Below are positions 1 to 7,044 of a stretch of 8,827 nucleotides of DNA, in pieces. Where the stretch lies: assembly GCA_036741235.1 (NCBI GenBank), contig DAINSQ010000193.1:1-8827 (forward strand). The letters run 5' to 3'. A program made the translations under genes and the position numbers. Origin of the DNA: JABWBR01 sp036741235. GTDB lineage: Bacteria > Bacteroidota > Bacteroidia > Chitinophagales > Saprospiraceae. Each line of letters opens with the position of its first letter. The first letter of the stretch is position 1. Under the pieces are notes generated by a model. The model had not been told where the DNA came from. It ran no database searches and was given only the letters and a program-made list of their open reading frames with translations.

Positions 1-55
1 ACTTCTTGCCCATTTTAGGTTGACTTTTCAGGTCAAGCTATTTTAGGCAATGACA

Positions 56-259
56 GTTGTAGGTTGTAAGTTGTAGGTTGTAAGTTGTAAGTTGTAGGTT
101 GTAGGTTGTAGGTTGTAAGTTGTAAGTTAGTAAAAAACCTGGAACATAGAACCTACAACCTACAACCTGGAACATAGAACCTACAACCTACAACCTACAA
201 CATAGAACCTACAACCTGGAACATAGAACCTACAACCTACAACCTACAACCTACAACCT
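56..259. repeat. Inverted array of 7-bp tandem repeats
   Basis: The left arm (56-125) is ten uninterrupted copies of GTTGTAR, where R is A or G. After an 8-nt gap (126-133), the right arm (134-259) is eighteen heptads in the opposite orientation, mostly ACAACCT, with variants AGAACCT, GGAACAT and ACAACAT. The reverse complement of the left unit rotates to ACAACYT, so the arms can fold back into a long imperfect stem of up to about 70 bp. The right arm has a higher-order order: GGAACAT (once ACAACAT) is always followed by AGAACCT and then one to four ACAACCT. The array ends 25 nt before the cotH-like start codon, so it is either its 5' leader or lies between promoter and gene. There are no unique spacers and no CRISPR character. 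I do not recognise a named repeat family. Confidence 0.95.
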
Positions 260-284
260 CTAAGCGAGTTAACAATACAGCGAC

Positions 285-1919
285 ATGAAAAAAATAGCGG
301 GATTATTTTTTCTCTTGTGTTTGGCTGCGACGACGCTCAGCGCGCAGGTCAATTTTACCTCATCCAACCTGCCGATTGTGGTGATCAATACCAGCGGCCA
401 GGAAATACCCGACGAGCCCAAGATAACGGCAACGATGGGTATCATTGACAACGGCCCGGGGCAGCGCAACTACATGACAGACCCTTTCAACCACTACAAC
501 GGCTTCATTGGCATCGAGTTGCGGGGATCCTCCTCCCAGTCGTACCCTAAAAAGCCCTACGGCATTGAAACCCGCGATGCCGCCGGCGAAGACCTGCCGG
601 TATCGCTTTTGGGTATGCCCGAGGAGAGCGACTGGGCGCTGATAGCCCCCTTTAACGACAAAACATTCATGCGCGATGTATTGAGCCATTTGTATGCAAG
701 CAGCGCCCTGCCCTGGTCGCCCCGCAGCCGCTACTGCGAAGTAGTGATCAACGGCGACTACAAAGGCATCTACGCCCTGATCGAAACTGTGAAACGCGAC
801 GCCGACCGCGTCAATATAGCCCGCCTCAACCCCGATGAACTATCGGGCGACGACCTTACAGGCGGTTATATTCTGCGTATGGACAAATACGGCCCGTCGC
901 CGGGTGGGGTAGGGGGCAACTGGTTGTCGGATTATCCGCCTATTCCCGGCAGTTGGCAGCAAACCTGGTTCCAGTTTCATTACCCCAAAGAAGAAGACAT
1001 CCACCCCATCCAGGCGGCGTATATCCAAAATCATATCGACGATTTCGAAGACATGCTGGCCGCCCCCGATTTCGACGAGCATTACCTCGACTGGATCGAC
1101 CTCGATACCTGGGTCAACTACCTGCTCGTTCAGGAATTAACCCGCAATGTCGACGGTTACCGGTTGAGCGCTTATTTTTATAAAGACAAAGACAGCAATG
1201 GCGGTAAAATTTCGATGGGCCCCATCTGGGATCAAAACATCTCGCTGGGCATCGGCGATTATTGCGAAGGGGCCAACCCCGTGGGCTGGGCCAAAGATTT
1301 CAACATCTTCTGCAGCGGCGACGCCTGGGTGATCCATTTCTGGTGGTCGCGCTTGTGGAGCGACCCGGCTTTCCGCCAGCGCGTGGGCGCCAACTGGCAG
1401 TCCTTGCGCCAAAATGAGTGGAGCAACGCCAGATTATTCGGCGCCATCGATTCCATCAGCACGCTGCTTGCCGAATCGCAGGCGCGCAATTTCCAGCGCT
1501 GGCCGGTGCTGGGCACTTATGTGTGGCCCAATTCGTTTATCGGCAATAGTTACGCCGCAGAAGTCAACTACCTGCGCAGTTGGCTCACCCAGCGCCTCGG
1601 CTGGCTGGACACCAATATTGCCGCCATCAGCGATACGGCCACGCCGCCGGGGCCCGGCGAAAATGCCTTCAAGGTGTATCCCAACCCGGCTGATGATTTT
1701 GTGTATCTTTCCCTTCAGGATGGCACGCCTGTGACGCAGTCTTATGAAGTCCAATTCTGGAATACAAGCGGGCAACTCATCCTATCCTCGAAAGGCCACC
1801 CCGAAGGCCAACCCATCCGCTTCGATTTGCCGGATACGCGGTTTCCTCCGGGCGTTTACATCTGCCGGGTTACGGACAGGTTTGACCGGGTGCGGTTTGC
1901 CAGGATGGTGGTGCGCTAA
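285..1919 (+). CDS. Secreted CotH-family protein with T9SS sorting domain
   Basis: This 544-residue protein starts with a signal peptide (about 1-21, cleavage near LSA-Q). It continues as a CotH domain (about 27-445) and ends in a type A T9SS sorting domain (about 462-544). CotH hallmarks visible in order are ELRGSSSQSYPKK (78-90), NDKTFMRD (124-131), GDYKGIYALIE (157-167), LLVQELTRNVDGYR (280-293) and MGPIWDQNISLG (311-322). D316 sits where CotH kinases have a metal-binding Asp. The end shows the usual FKVYPNP motif (462-468) and a closing GVYICRV...MVVR strand pair. Bacillus CotH is an atypical protein kinase acting on spore-coat proteins; in Bacteroidota, CotH proteins are exported and substrates are mostly unknown, so kinase activity here is inference. 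The protein should cross the inner membrane by Sec and reach the cell surface or medium by T9SS. The ATG at 285 has no Shine-Dalgarno, as usual in this phylum. The gene ends 16 nt from the convergent stress-protein gene with no hairpin between them. Confidence 0.92.
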   Translation: MKKIAGLFFLLCLAATTLSAQVNFTSSNLPIVVINTSGQEIPDEPKITATMGIIDNGPGQRNYMTDPFNHYNGFIGIELRGSSSQSYPKKPYGIETRDAAGEDLPVSLLGMPEESDWALIAPFNDKTFMRDVLSHLYASSALPWSPRSRYCEVVINGDYKGIYALIETVKRDADRVNIARLNPDELSGDDLTGGYILRMDKYGPSPGGVGGNWLSDYPPIPGSWQQTWFQFHYPKEEDIHPIQAAYIQNHIDDFEDMLAAPDFDEHYLDWIDLDTWVNYLLVQELTRNVDGYRLSAYFYKDKDSNGGKISMGPIWDQNISLGIGDYCEGANPVGWAKDFNIFCSGDAWVIHFWWSRLWSDPAFRQRVGANWQSLRQNEWSNARLFGAIDSISTLLAESQARNFQRWPVLGTYVWPNSFIGNSYAAEVNYLRSWLTQRLGWLDTNIAAISDTATPPGPGENAFKVYPNPADDFVYLSLQDGTPVTQSYEVQFWNTSGQLILSSKGHPEGQPIRFDLPDTRFPPGVYICRVTDRFDRVRFARMVVR

Positions 1920-1935
1920 TTTTAAAACGGTTGAC

Positions 1936-2871
1936 TTACTTCACCACCAACGTCGGTATCGTCTCATTAGCCGCCAGCAAATCCTCCGTTACGCTGCCCA
2001 TCAGCAGACGTTCTACGCGGGAATGGCCCTTGGCGCCCATTACGATAAGGTCGGCGCCTTCGGCGCGGGCAAAGTCGAGCAGGTGGTGGGCCACGCTATT
2101 CCAATCGCGCTCTACCAATTGCGTTTTCAGCCTGCCGGCATAGTTGCGCAGGTGGGTTTGGATAAAGGCTTCGAAAGCGGCGTAGCGATCGGTCATAATC
2201 AGCTCGCGCAATTCTTCTACCGTTTTATTAATTCGATAAGCGTTCAGGCTGGGCAATTCGAAAATATTCACGGCAATCAATTCAGCGCCGGTGGCCGTGG
2301 CGATGTCGGCTGCGCTTTGCAACGCATTCACCGAATTTTTAGAAAAATCTACGGGTACTACAATGCGGCCCAGGCTGCAAGCGGCTTCTTGCGGGATGAT
2401 CAGCGCCGGGCAAGTCGTCTTGCGGGCCAGGTTGCGTGCCAATATGCCATGAGGGCCGCTGCCGTTGCGCTGGCCGATCACAACCAGGTCTGCCTTGGTT
2501 TGTCCGGTTTCGAATAATAAAGCCTCAAGCGGATCGCCCTCTTGTACCGCAAATACGGGTTGGAGTCTTTTTCCTGCAAAACGGCTTTTGATTTCAGCTT
2601 GCATTTGAAATACAATATCCCTGTCAATTTCAAAATTGCTCACCAACCCGTCGGCTTCTGTTTCATATTGAATGTTGAACATGTCGAAACGGGGCAACAC
2701 GTGCAGGAAGGTAATTTGCTCAACGGGCAGCACATCCGCCAGAAAGTCGATATAAGACAGTAATACGTCGTCATTGTCTTCCAGGCTGAGCCCTACCAAC
2801 AGCGATTGGACGCGATATTCCGGGTTAATATTGGTTGTTGTCACGAGCGTTTTTTTTTCAACGGTTAGCAT
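1936..2871 (-). CDS. Tandem-domain universal stress protein (UspA family)
   Basis: A 311-residue cytoplasmic protein made of two Usp domains, about 22-160 and 168-311. The second domain is canonical: VVPVDFSKNS (171-180) supplies the nucleotide-binding Asp (D175), and the ATP-binding signature G-x2-G-x9-G-S is exact at G279, G282, G292 and S293. The matching loop in the first domain (GQRNGSGPHG, 134-143) departs from that spacing, so the first half may not bind ATP. Usp proteins are induced by starvation or stress and act as nucleotide-dependent regulators; the target of this one cannot be told from the sequence. It stands alone, convergent with the CotH-like gene and divergent from the small T9SS protein. 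The ATG at 2871 follows an A/T-rich leader, and a good promoter lies just upstream. Usual single-domain Usp proteins are about 140-150 residues, so this is the common doubled form. Confidence 0.93.
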   Translation of the reverse strand: MLTVEKKTLVTTTNINPEYRVQSLLVGLSLEDNDDVLLSYIDFLADVLPVEQITFLHVLPRFDMFNIQYETEADGLVSNFEIDRDIVFQMQAEIKSRFAGKRLQPVFAVQEGDPLEALLFETGQTKADLVVIGQRNGSGPHGILARNLARKTTCPALIIPQEAACSLGRIVVPVDFSKNSVNALQSAADIATATGAELIAVNIFELPSLNAYRINKTVEELRELIMTDRYAAFEAFIQTHLRNYAGRLKTQLVERDWNSVAHHLLDFARAEGADLIVMGAKGHSRVERLLMGSVTEDLLAANETIPTLVVK

Positions 2872-2887
2872 AGCTCAATTTTTATTG

Positions 2888-2895
2888 CAAAGTTA
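2888..2895 (-). promoter_or_regulatory. Bacteroidota-type -7 promoter element for the usp gene
   Basis: On the minus strand this reads TAACTTTG, an exact match to the Bacteroidota -7 consensus TAnnTTTG. It lies 16 nt upstream of the usp ATG, which implies a very short leader of about 10 nt. The -33 region holds only a weak TTTA instead of TTTG, about 20 nt further upstream. Confidence 0.6.
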
Positions 2896-2936
2896 TAGCT
2901 GCCTCTGATGCGGGGTAAATGAGGTTGGTCAGTGTC

Positions 2937-2993
2937 CGGCAGTGATTTTTGAGAGCATAACATAGGCCGCCACTCCCCGTCATTTCACTGCCG
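2937..2993. repeat. 9-bp perfect inverted repeat in the usp/T9SS divergent region
   Basis: CGGCAGTGA at 2937-2945 is the exact reverse complement of TCACTGCCG at 2985-2993, with 39 nt between. It lies between two divergent genes and just upstream of the usp promoter, so it could be an operator or the base of a leader hairpin. It could also be chance. No known regulator site is recognised. Confidence 0.4.
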
Positions 2994-3050
2994 TTCCCTA
3001 TTTTATTGCCCAAACAGTGTTAAATTTTATTTAAGACAGCCAATTAGCAC

Positions 3051-3080
3051 TTGAATTATTTGCAGGTAAAACGTATTTTG
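3051..3080 (+). promoter_or_regulatory. Possible promoter for the small T9SS protein
   Basis: A TTG at 3051-3053 is followed 20 nt later by TATTTTG (3074-3080). This resembles the Bacteroidota TTG-N19-TAnnTTTG promoter, with the -7 element one base short. The start codon is about 50 nt downstream. No better candidate lies between 2900 and 3131. Confidence 0.3.
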
Positions 3081-3129
3081 CGGGGGAAAAACCAACATTG
3101 ACATTTTATCATCCCGTTGAATACGTTTT
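3068..3129. repeat. 10-bp perfect inverted repeat flanking the leader of the small T9SS gene
   Basis: AAAACGTATT at 3068-3077 is the exact reverse complement of AATACGTTTT at 3120-3129, with 42 nt between. The left copy overlaps the candidate -7 element and the right copy ends 2 nt before the start codon at 3132. The pair could be a two-half-site operator; if transcription starts upstream of 3068, it could instead be a hairpin that hides the start codon. The function is inferred only from position. Confidence 0.4.
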
Positions 3130-3131
3130 TT

Positions 3132-3467
3132 ATGAAGCAAACTCTACTCCTGTTATTCTTTGTAGCATTGACGACGGCTGCTTTTTCGCAGATCGCCTTC
3201 AATCCTAAAGCAGAGATAAAAAGACCGGTTGACAAGATCGAGCTGCAAGTATATCCTAATCCGACAACGGATTATTTTAATCTCACCGATAACGACGTAG
3301 TGGAAAAGATTACGGTATTTACCCTGCTGGGCCGAGAGGTCAAGCGTTTCAACTATGTTAAAGGCGAAAAATACAACGTGGAAGAATTGTCGCGCGGCAT
3401 GTATCTGGTGCAATTAACCGATCGCAACGGCCGTATCATTACCACGCAGCGGGTGAGTAAACGCTGA
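3132..3467 (+). CDS. Small exported protein consisting of a T9SS type A sorting domain
   Basis: From the ATG at 3132 the product is 111 residues. A TTG at 3117 in the same frame would add five residues ahead of the signal peptide and is less likely. Residues 1-20 form a signal peptide (hydrophobic LLLLFFVAL, then A-F-S-Q). After a linker of about 15 residues, the rest is a T9SS C-terminal domain with VYPNPTTDYFNL (40-51), an ITVFTLLGREV strand, ELSRGMYLVQL near 88-98 and the final RVSKR. There is no cargo domain. In normal T9SS substrates this domain is recognised by the outer-membrane translocon and removed by the sortase. A protein that is all sorting signal could be a very small surface-anchored beta-sandwich, a remnant of a larger cargo protein, or a modulator of the translocon. 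These roles are guesses; the domain call is firm. Confidence 0.85.
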   Translation: MKQTLLLLFFVALTTAAFSQIAFNPKAEIKRPVDKIELQVYPNPTTDYFNLTDNDVVEKITVFTLLGREVKRFNYVKGEKYNVEELSRGMYLVQLTDRNGRIITTQRVSKR

Positions 3468-3489
3468 TCATAATTTCTGCTTATACAAC

Positions 3490-3528
3490 TGCGAAGGCCA
3501 CCCTTGATCATCAGGGGTGGCCTTCGCA
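3490..3528. terminator. Strong hairpin between convergent genes
   Basis: A perfect 14-bp stem (3490-3503 with 3515-3528, core GCGAAGGCCACCC) encloses an 11-nt loop. It lies between the stop of the small T9SS gene (3467, +) and the stop of lpxD (3552, -), so it can serve both strands. Neither side has a U-tract, so it may protect 3' ends or act with other factors rather than as a classic intrinsic terminator. Confidence 0.7.
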
Positions 3529-3551
3529 ATTGATGGCAGACCAACAATATA

Positions 3552-4484
3552 TTATTTGTAGTACTTCGCCAGAAAATCGGGCAGGTGGCGCAGTGCCGCC
3601 AATTCGCGATATGCGACGCGGGCGTCGTTGGCCGGCACGCCAAAATAGAGTTTGCCGCCTTCCAGGTCTTTGGAAACGCCGGCTTTGGCCGACACTACGG
3701 TATTGTTGCCGATATGCAGGTTTTGCGCGATGCCCACCTGGCCGTACAGCACCACCCAATCGCCGATGACGCTATTGCCGCCCACGCCTGTTTGCCCGGC
3801 CAACAGACAGTGCTTGCCAATCACCACGTCGTGGCCGATATGCACCTGGCTGTCGAGTTTGGTGCCCATACCGATGATCGTATCGCCCGATACGCCTTTG
3901 TTGATGGTACAGCCCGGGCCTATATCCACATTGTCCTCGATGATGACGCGGCCGCCGGAGCGCCATTTTTCGTAGCCGTTGGCTGTTTTTTTATAATAAA
4001 AAGCCTCGGTGCCGATCACGGCGCCTGATTGGATCGTCACGTTGTCGCCGATGATGGTGTGTTCGGCAATCGTTACATTAGCCTGGATGTGGCAATTGCG
4101 GCCGATAACTACGTCGGGACCGATTACCGCATTGGGTTCGATAATGGCGCTGGGGTGGATTTGGGCGCTATCGTCGATCGTAGCGGTGAGCGGACGATAG
4201 GGGCGGTGGGCCAGTATAAGGTCGTTGTAGGCTTTAAAAGGGTCGTCGCATAGCAGCAGCGCCTTGCCCGGAGGGCATGCCGTTTTTGCATTGAGCAGGA
4301 TAATAGAAGCTGCCGATTGCAGGGCTTTATTAAAATATTTGGCAACATCTACAAAAGTAACATCGCCTTTGCGCACCTGGTGAATCTCGTTGATGCCGAT
4401 GGCTTCCAGCGTATCGTCGCCTATCAGCGTAGCGCCGATGCGCTGCGCCAGTTCTTTAACGGGAATGGGTTGCGGGAAATTCAT
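3552..4484 (-). CDS. lpxD: UDP-3-O-acylglucosamine N-acyltransferase (LpxD family), short form
   Basis: A 310-residue protein. An N-terminal uridine-binding domain (about 1-100, with VRKGDVTFVD at 37-46) is followed by a left-handed beta-helix of hexapeptide repeats from about 103 to 275 (for example IHPSAIIEPNAVIGPDVVIG, 109-128). GTKLDSQVHIGHDVVIG (207-223) aligns with the LpxD catalytic segment, and H218 matches the acyl-transfer His. The enzyme N-acylates UDP-3-O-acylglucosamine in lipid A synthesis. The usual C-terminal helix is reduced to about 25 residues, and the protein is shorter than typical LpxD (about 340). Bacteroidota often carry a second, shorter LpxD-like gene, and this may be that paralogue, since lpxC and lpxA are not adjacent. 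The ATG at 4484 is chosen because the family N-terminus begins there; the open frame runs 46 codons further upstream, but across the nrdA terminator. Confidence 0.88.
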   Translation of the reverse strand: MNFPQPIPVKELAQRIGATLIGDDTLEAIGINEIHQVRKGDVTFVDVAKYFNKALQSAASIILLNAKTACPPGKALLLCDDPFKAYNDLILAHRPYRPLTATIDDSAQIHPSAIIEPNAVIGPDVVIGRNCHIQANVTIAEHTIIGDNVTIQSGAVIGTEAFYYKKTANGYEKWRSGGRVIIEDNVDIGPGCTINKGVSGDTIIGMGTKLDSQVHIGHDVVIGKHCLLAGQTGVGGNSVIGDWVVLYGQVGIAQNLHIGNNTVVSAKAGVSKDLEGGKLYFGVPANDARVAYRELAALRHLPDFLAKYYK

Positions 4485-4513
4485 AGCTATTATTATTATG
4501 AGGATAACCGTGG

Positions 4514-4521
4514 CGAAGATA
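4514..4521 (-). promoter_or_regulatory. Possible -7 element for lpxD
   Basis: On the minus strand this reads TATCTTCG, one base off TAnnTTTG. It lies 29 nt upstream of the lpxD ATG and just downstream of the nrdA terminator, as an independent lpxD promoter would. There is no clear -33 TTTG. Confidence 0.35.
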
Positions 4522-4539
4522 GCGTTTTTGGGGTGTAAT

Positions 4540-4575
4540 AAAAAACGAGAGGCCGCCCGTTGATGGGGCGGCCTC
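4540..4575 (-). terminator. Rho-independent terminator of nrdA
   Basis: On the minus strand a perfect 10-bp GC-rich stem (4575-4566 with 4558-4549, GAGGCCGCCC/GGGCGGCCTC) with a 7-nt loop is followed within 3 nt by six T residues (4545-4540). It starts 25 nt after the nrdA stop codon and precedes lpxD, so it should separate the two transcripts. Confidence 0.85.
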
Positions 4576-4600
4576 CAAAGTATCAGTAAGTAAAGCAAGT

Positions 4601-7036
4601 TTAGGCGCTGCACATCACGCAATCAGGATCGTCGAGGCTACATGCTTTCCCTTCGGGCATCGGATCCGAGTAGGTCGCCGTATGCATGTCGGGAGCGCTG
4701 CCATCGACGGCAACGGCCTGGGGCGCGCCTGCCCCTGCCATCATTTTCTGTTGGGCCGTTTGTTGTTGCGCTTCTTGTTTAACAGTAAATTTGATAGGAT
4801 CAACGGCGGCTTTCGACCGCATGTAGTACATACCGGTTTTGAGGCCGCGCTGCCAGGCATAGAAGTGCATGGAGGACAATTTGCCGAAATTGGGATTTTC
4901 GACAAACAGGTTCATGCTCTGGCTTTGGCAGATAAAAGCGCCGCGGTCGGCAGCCAGGTCGATGATAACCTTCTGGCTGATTTCCCATACGGTTTTGTAG
5001 AGCTCTTTGATGTGCAGGGGTATCTCGTCGATACCTTGCACAGAGCCGTTGGCGGCCATGAGTTTGTGCTTCATGTCGTCGCTCCACAAGCCCAATCCGA
5101 TGAGGTCTTTGAGCAGGTGTTTGTTGACGATAATGAATTCGCCGGAAAGTGTGCGGCGGGTATAGATATTAGACGTATAAGGCTCAAAACATTCGTTATT
5201 GCCCATGATCTGAGAGGTAGATGCGGTGGGCATGGGCGCCACGAGCAGACTGTTGCGCAGGCCGTGTTTGACGATGCGTTTTTTAAGTCCCGCCCAGTCC
5301 CAGCGGTTGCTGGGTTGCTCGCCCCAGAGGTCAAACTGCAACTCACCTTTGCTGGCCGGCGAGCCGGCGAATGTTTCGTAGGGGCCTTCCTTGATAGCCA
5401 GTTCGCACGATTCGGTAAGCGCAGCGAAATAAATAGCCTCAAAGATATCGCGGTTGAGTTGGCGGGCTTCCGGGCTATCGAAGGCGTAGCGCATCATACT
5501 GAACGCGTCGGCCAGGCCCTGTACGCCGATGCCGATGGGGCGGTGGCGCATATTCGAGCGGCGGGCCTCCTCGATGGGGTAATAGTTGATGTCGATTACC
5601 TTGTTGAGGTTGCGCGTCACCACGCGGGTGATCTCCACAAGCTGGTCGAAGTCGTAGGTACCGTCTTCGCGCACAAACTTCGACAGGGCGATAGACGCCA
5701 GGTTGCATACGGCAACCTCATCGGCTGAGGTATACTCCATGATCTCGGTACAGAGGTTGCTGGAGCGAATGGTGCCCAGGTTTTGCTGGTTCGACTTGCG
5801 GTTGGCGGCGTCTTTGTACAATATATATGGTGTGCCGGTTTCGATTTGTGATTCGAGGATGGCAAACCAGAGGTCTTGGGCGCGAACCACTTTTCGTGCC
5901 CTGCCTTCTTTTTCATATTTGTGATAAAGCGCTTCAAATTCGCCGCCCCAGCAGTCGTACAGGCCGGGGGCCTCATTGGGGCAAAACAGCGACCAGTCGC
6001 CGTCGTCGCGTACGCGCTCCATAAACAGGTCGGGAATCCACATGGCGTAAAAGAGGTCGCGGGCGCGCAATTCCTCTTTGCCGTGATTTTTCTTGAGTTC
6101 GAGGAATTCGAACACGTCGGCGTGCCAGGGTTCGAGGTATACGGCGAAGGCGCCTTTGCGTTTGCCGCCGCCCTGGTCAACATAGCGGGCCGTATCGTTA
6201 AACACCCTCAACATGGGAATAATGCCGTTGGAAGAGCCGCCGGTGCCCTTGATATAGCTGCCCGTAGCGCGAATATTGTGTACGCTGAGGCCGATGCCGC
6301 CCGCGCTTTGAGAAATCAAGGCGCAGCGCTGCAGCGTTTCAAAGATGCCCTTGATCGAATCATCTGTCATGCTCAGCAGAAAACAGCTGGACAACTGCGG
6401 TTTGGGCGTACCGGCGTTGAACAGGGTAGGAGTGGCGTGGATAAACCACTTCTCCGACATCAGGTTGTAGGTCTCGATAGCGGCGGGGATGTCTTCTCCG
6501 TGAATGCCCACCGATACGCGCATAAGCATATGCTGGGGTCGCTCCACCACCTTGCCGTCCATGCGCAGCAAATAAGAGCGTTCCAGGGTTTTAAAGCCGA
6601 AATAATCGAAGTCGTAGTCGCGGTCATAGATAATCGCCGAGTCGAGTTCGTTGCGGTGTTTCCAAATGATATTAAAAATCTCGTCGCTAATAAGGCCTGC
6701 TTTTTCGCCGGTTTTGGGGTCGATATAGTGGTACAGGTCTTTCATCGTTTGCGAGAAAGACTTGTCGGTGTTTTTGTGCAGGTTCGACACGGCAATGCGG
6801 GCGGCGAGCTGGGCATAGTCGGGGTGAATAGCTGCCATAGTGGCTGCCGTTTCCGCCGCCAGGTTGTCGAGCTCGGTGGTCGTTACGCCGTCGTACAAGC
6901 CGAGGATCACCTTTTTGGCAATCTCGATATAATTCACATAATCAGAAGAAAGCCCGTAGCACAGTTTTTTGATACGCGCCGTGATTTTGTCAAACGACAC
7001 GTCTTCTTTGCGGCCGGTTCTTTTTATTACTTGCAT
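4601..7036 (-). CDS. nrdA: Class Ia ribonucleoside-diphosphate reductase, large (alpha) subunit, eukaryote-like
   Basis: This 811-residue subunit carries the active site that reduces ribonucleoside diphosphates to deoxyribonucleotides, using the radical made by NrdB. An ATP-cone fills residues 1 to about 90 and keeps D57, the residue tied to dATP inhibition in mammalian R1. The catalytic barrel has the disulfide pair C218 (QLSSCFL) and C444 (VAVCNLAS), the thiyl cysteine C429 with N427 and E431 (NLCTE), and the radical-transfer pair Y737-Y738 (MYYMR). All of these positions equal the mammalian R1 numbering. PMPTASTSQIMGNNECFEPY (601-620) is the substrate phosphate-binding segment. A Gln/Ala-rich flexible tail ends in DCVMCSA, where C806 and C809 are the shuttle cysteines that thioredoxin or glutaredoxin re-reduces. 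The gene is complete and lies 218 nt downstream of nrdB on the same strand, so co-transcription is likely. The start codon has an A-rich leader without Shine-Dalgarno. Confidence 0.97.
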   Translation of the reverse strand: MQVIKRTGRKEDVSFDKITARIKKLCYGLSSDYVNYIEIAKKVILGLYDGVTTTELDNLAAETAATMAAIHPDYAQLAARIAVSNLHKNTDKSFSQTMKDLYHYIDPKTGEKAGLISDEIFNIIWKHRNELDSAIIYDRDYDFDYFGFKTLERSYLLRMDGKVVERPQHMLMRVSVGIHGEDIPAAIETYNLMSEKWFIHATPTLFNAGTPKPQLSSCFLLSMTDDSIKGIFETLQRCALISQSAGGIGLSVHNIRATGSYIKGTGGSSNGIIPMLRVFNDTARYVDQGGGKRKGAFAVYLEPWHADVFEFLELKKNHGKEELRARDLFYAMWIPDLFMERVRDDGDWSLFCPNEAPGLYDCWGGEFEALYHKYEKEGRARKVVRAQDLWFAILESQIETGTPYILYKDAANRKSNQQNLGTIRSSNLCTEIMEYTSADEVAVCNLASIALSKFVREDGTYDFDQLVEITRVVTRNLNKVIDINYYPIEEARRSNMRHRPIGIGVQGLADAFSMMRYAFDSPEARQLNRDIFEAIYFAALTESCELAIKEGPYETFAGSPASKGELQFDLWGEQPSNRWDWAGLKKRIVKHGLRNSLLVAPMPTASTSQIMGNNECFEPYTSNIYTRRTLSGEFIIVNKHLLKDLIGLGLWSDDMKHKLMAANGSVQGIDEIPLHIKELYKTVWEISQKVIIDLAADRGAFICQSQSMNLFVENPNFGKLSSMHFYAWQRGLKTGMYYMRSKAAVDPIKFTVKQEAQQQTAQQKMMAGAGAPQAVAVDGSAPDMHTATYSDPMPEGKACSLDDPDCVMCSA

Positions 7037-7044
7037 AATTTTTT

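Noticed and set aside
56..259. CRISPR array
   Set aside because: Units are 7 bp, contiguous and without unique spacers; there are no cas genes. The same reasoning applies to 7045-7250.
1744..2517. 257-residue open frame on the plus strand
   Set aside because: It overlaps the end of the CotH-like gene and runs antisense to the universal stress protein; both are secure.
4485..4622. Upstream extension of lpxD to 4622
   Set aside because: The extra 46 codons cross the nrdA terminator and the end of nrdA, and the LpxD family N-terminus begins at the ATG at 4484.
4682..5728. 348-residue open frame on the plus strand
   Set aside because: Antisense shadow of nrdA, with no leader, domain or plausible start context.
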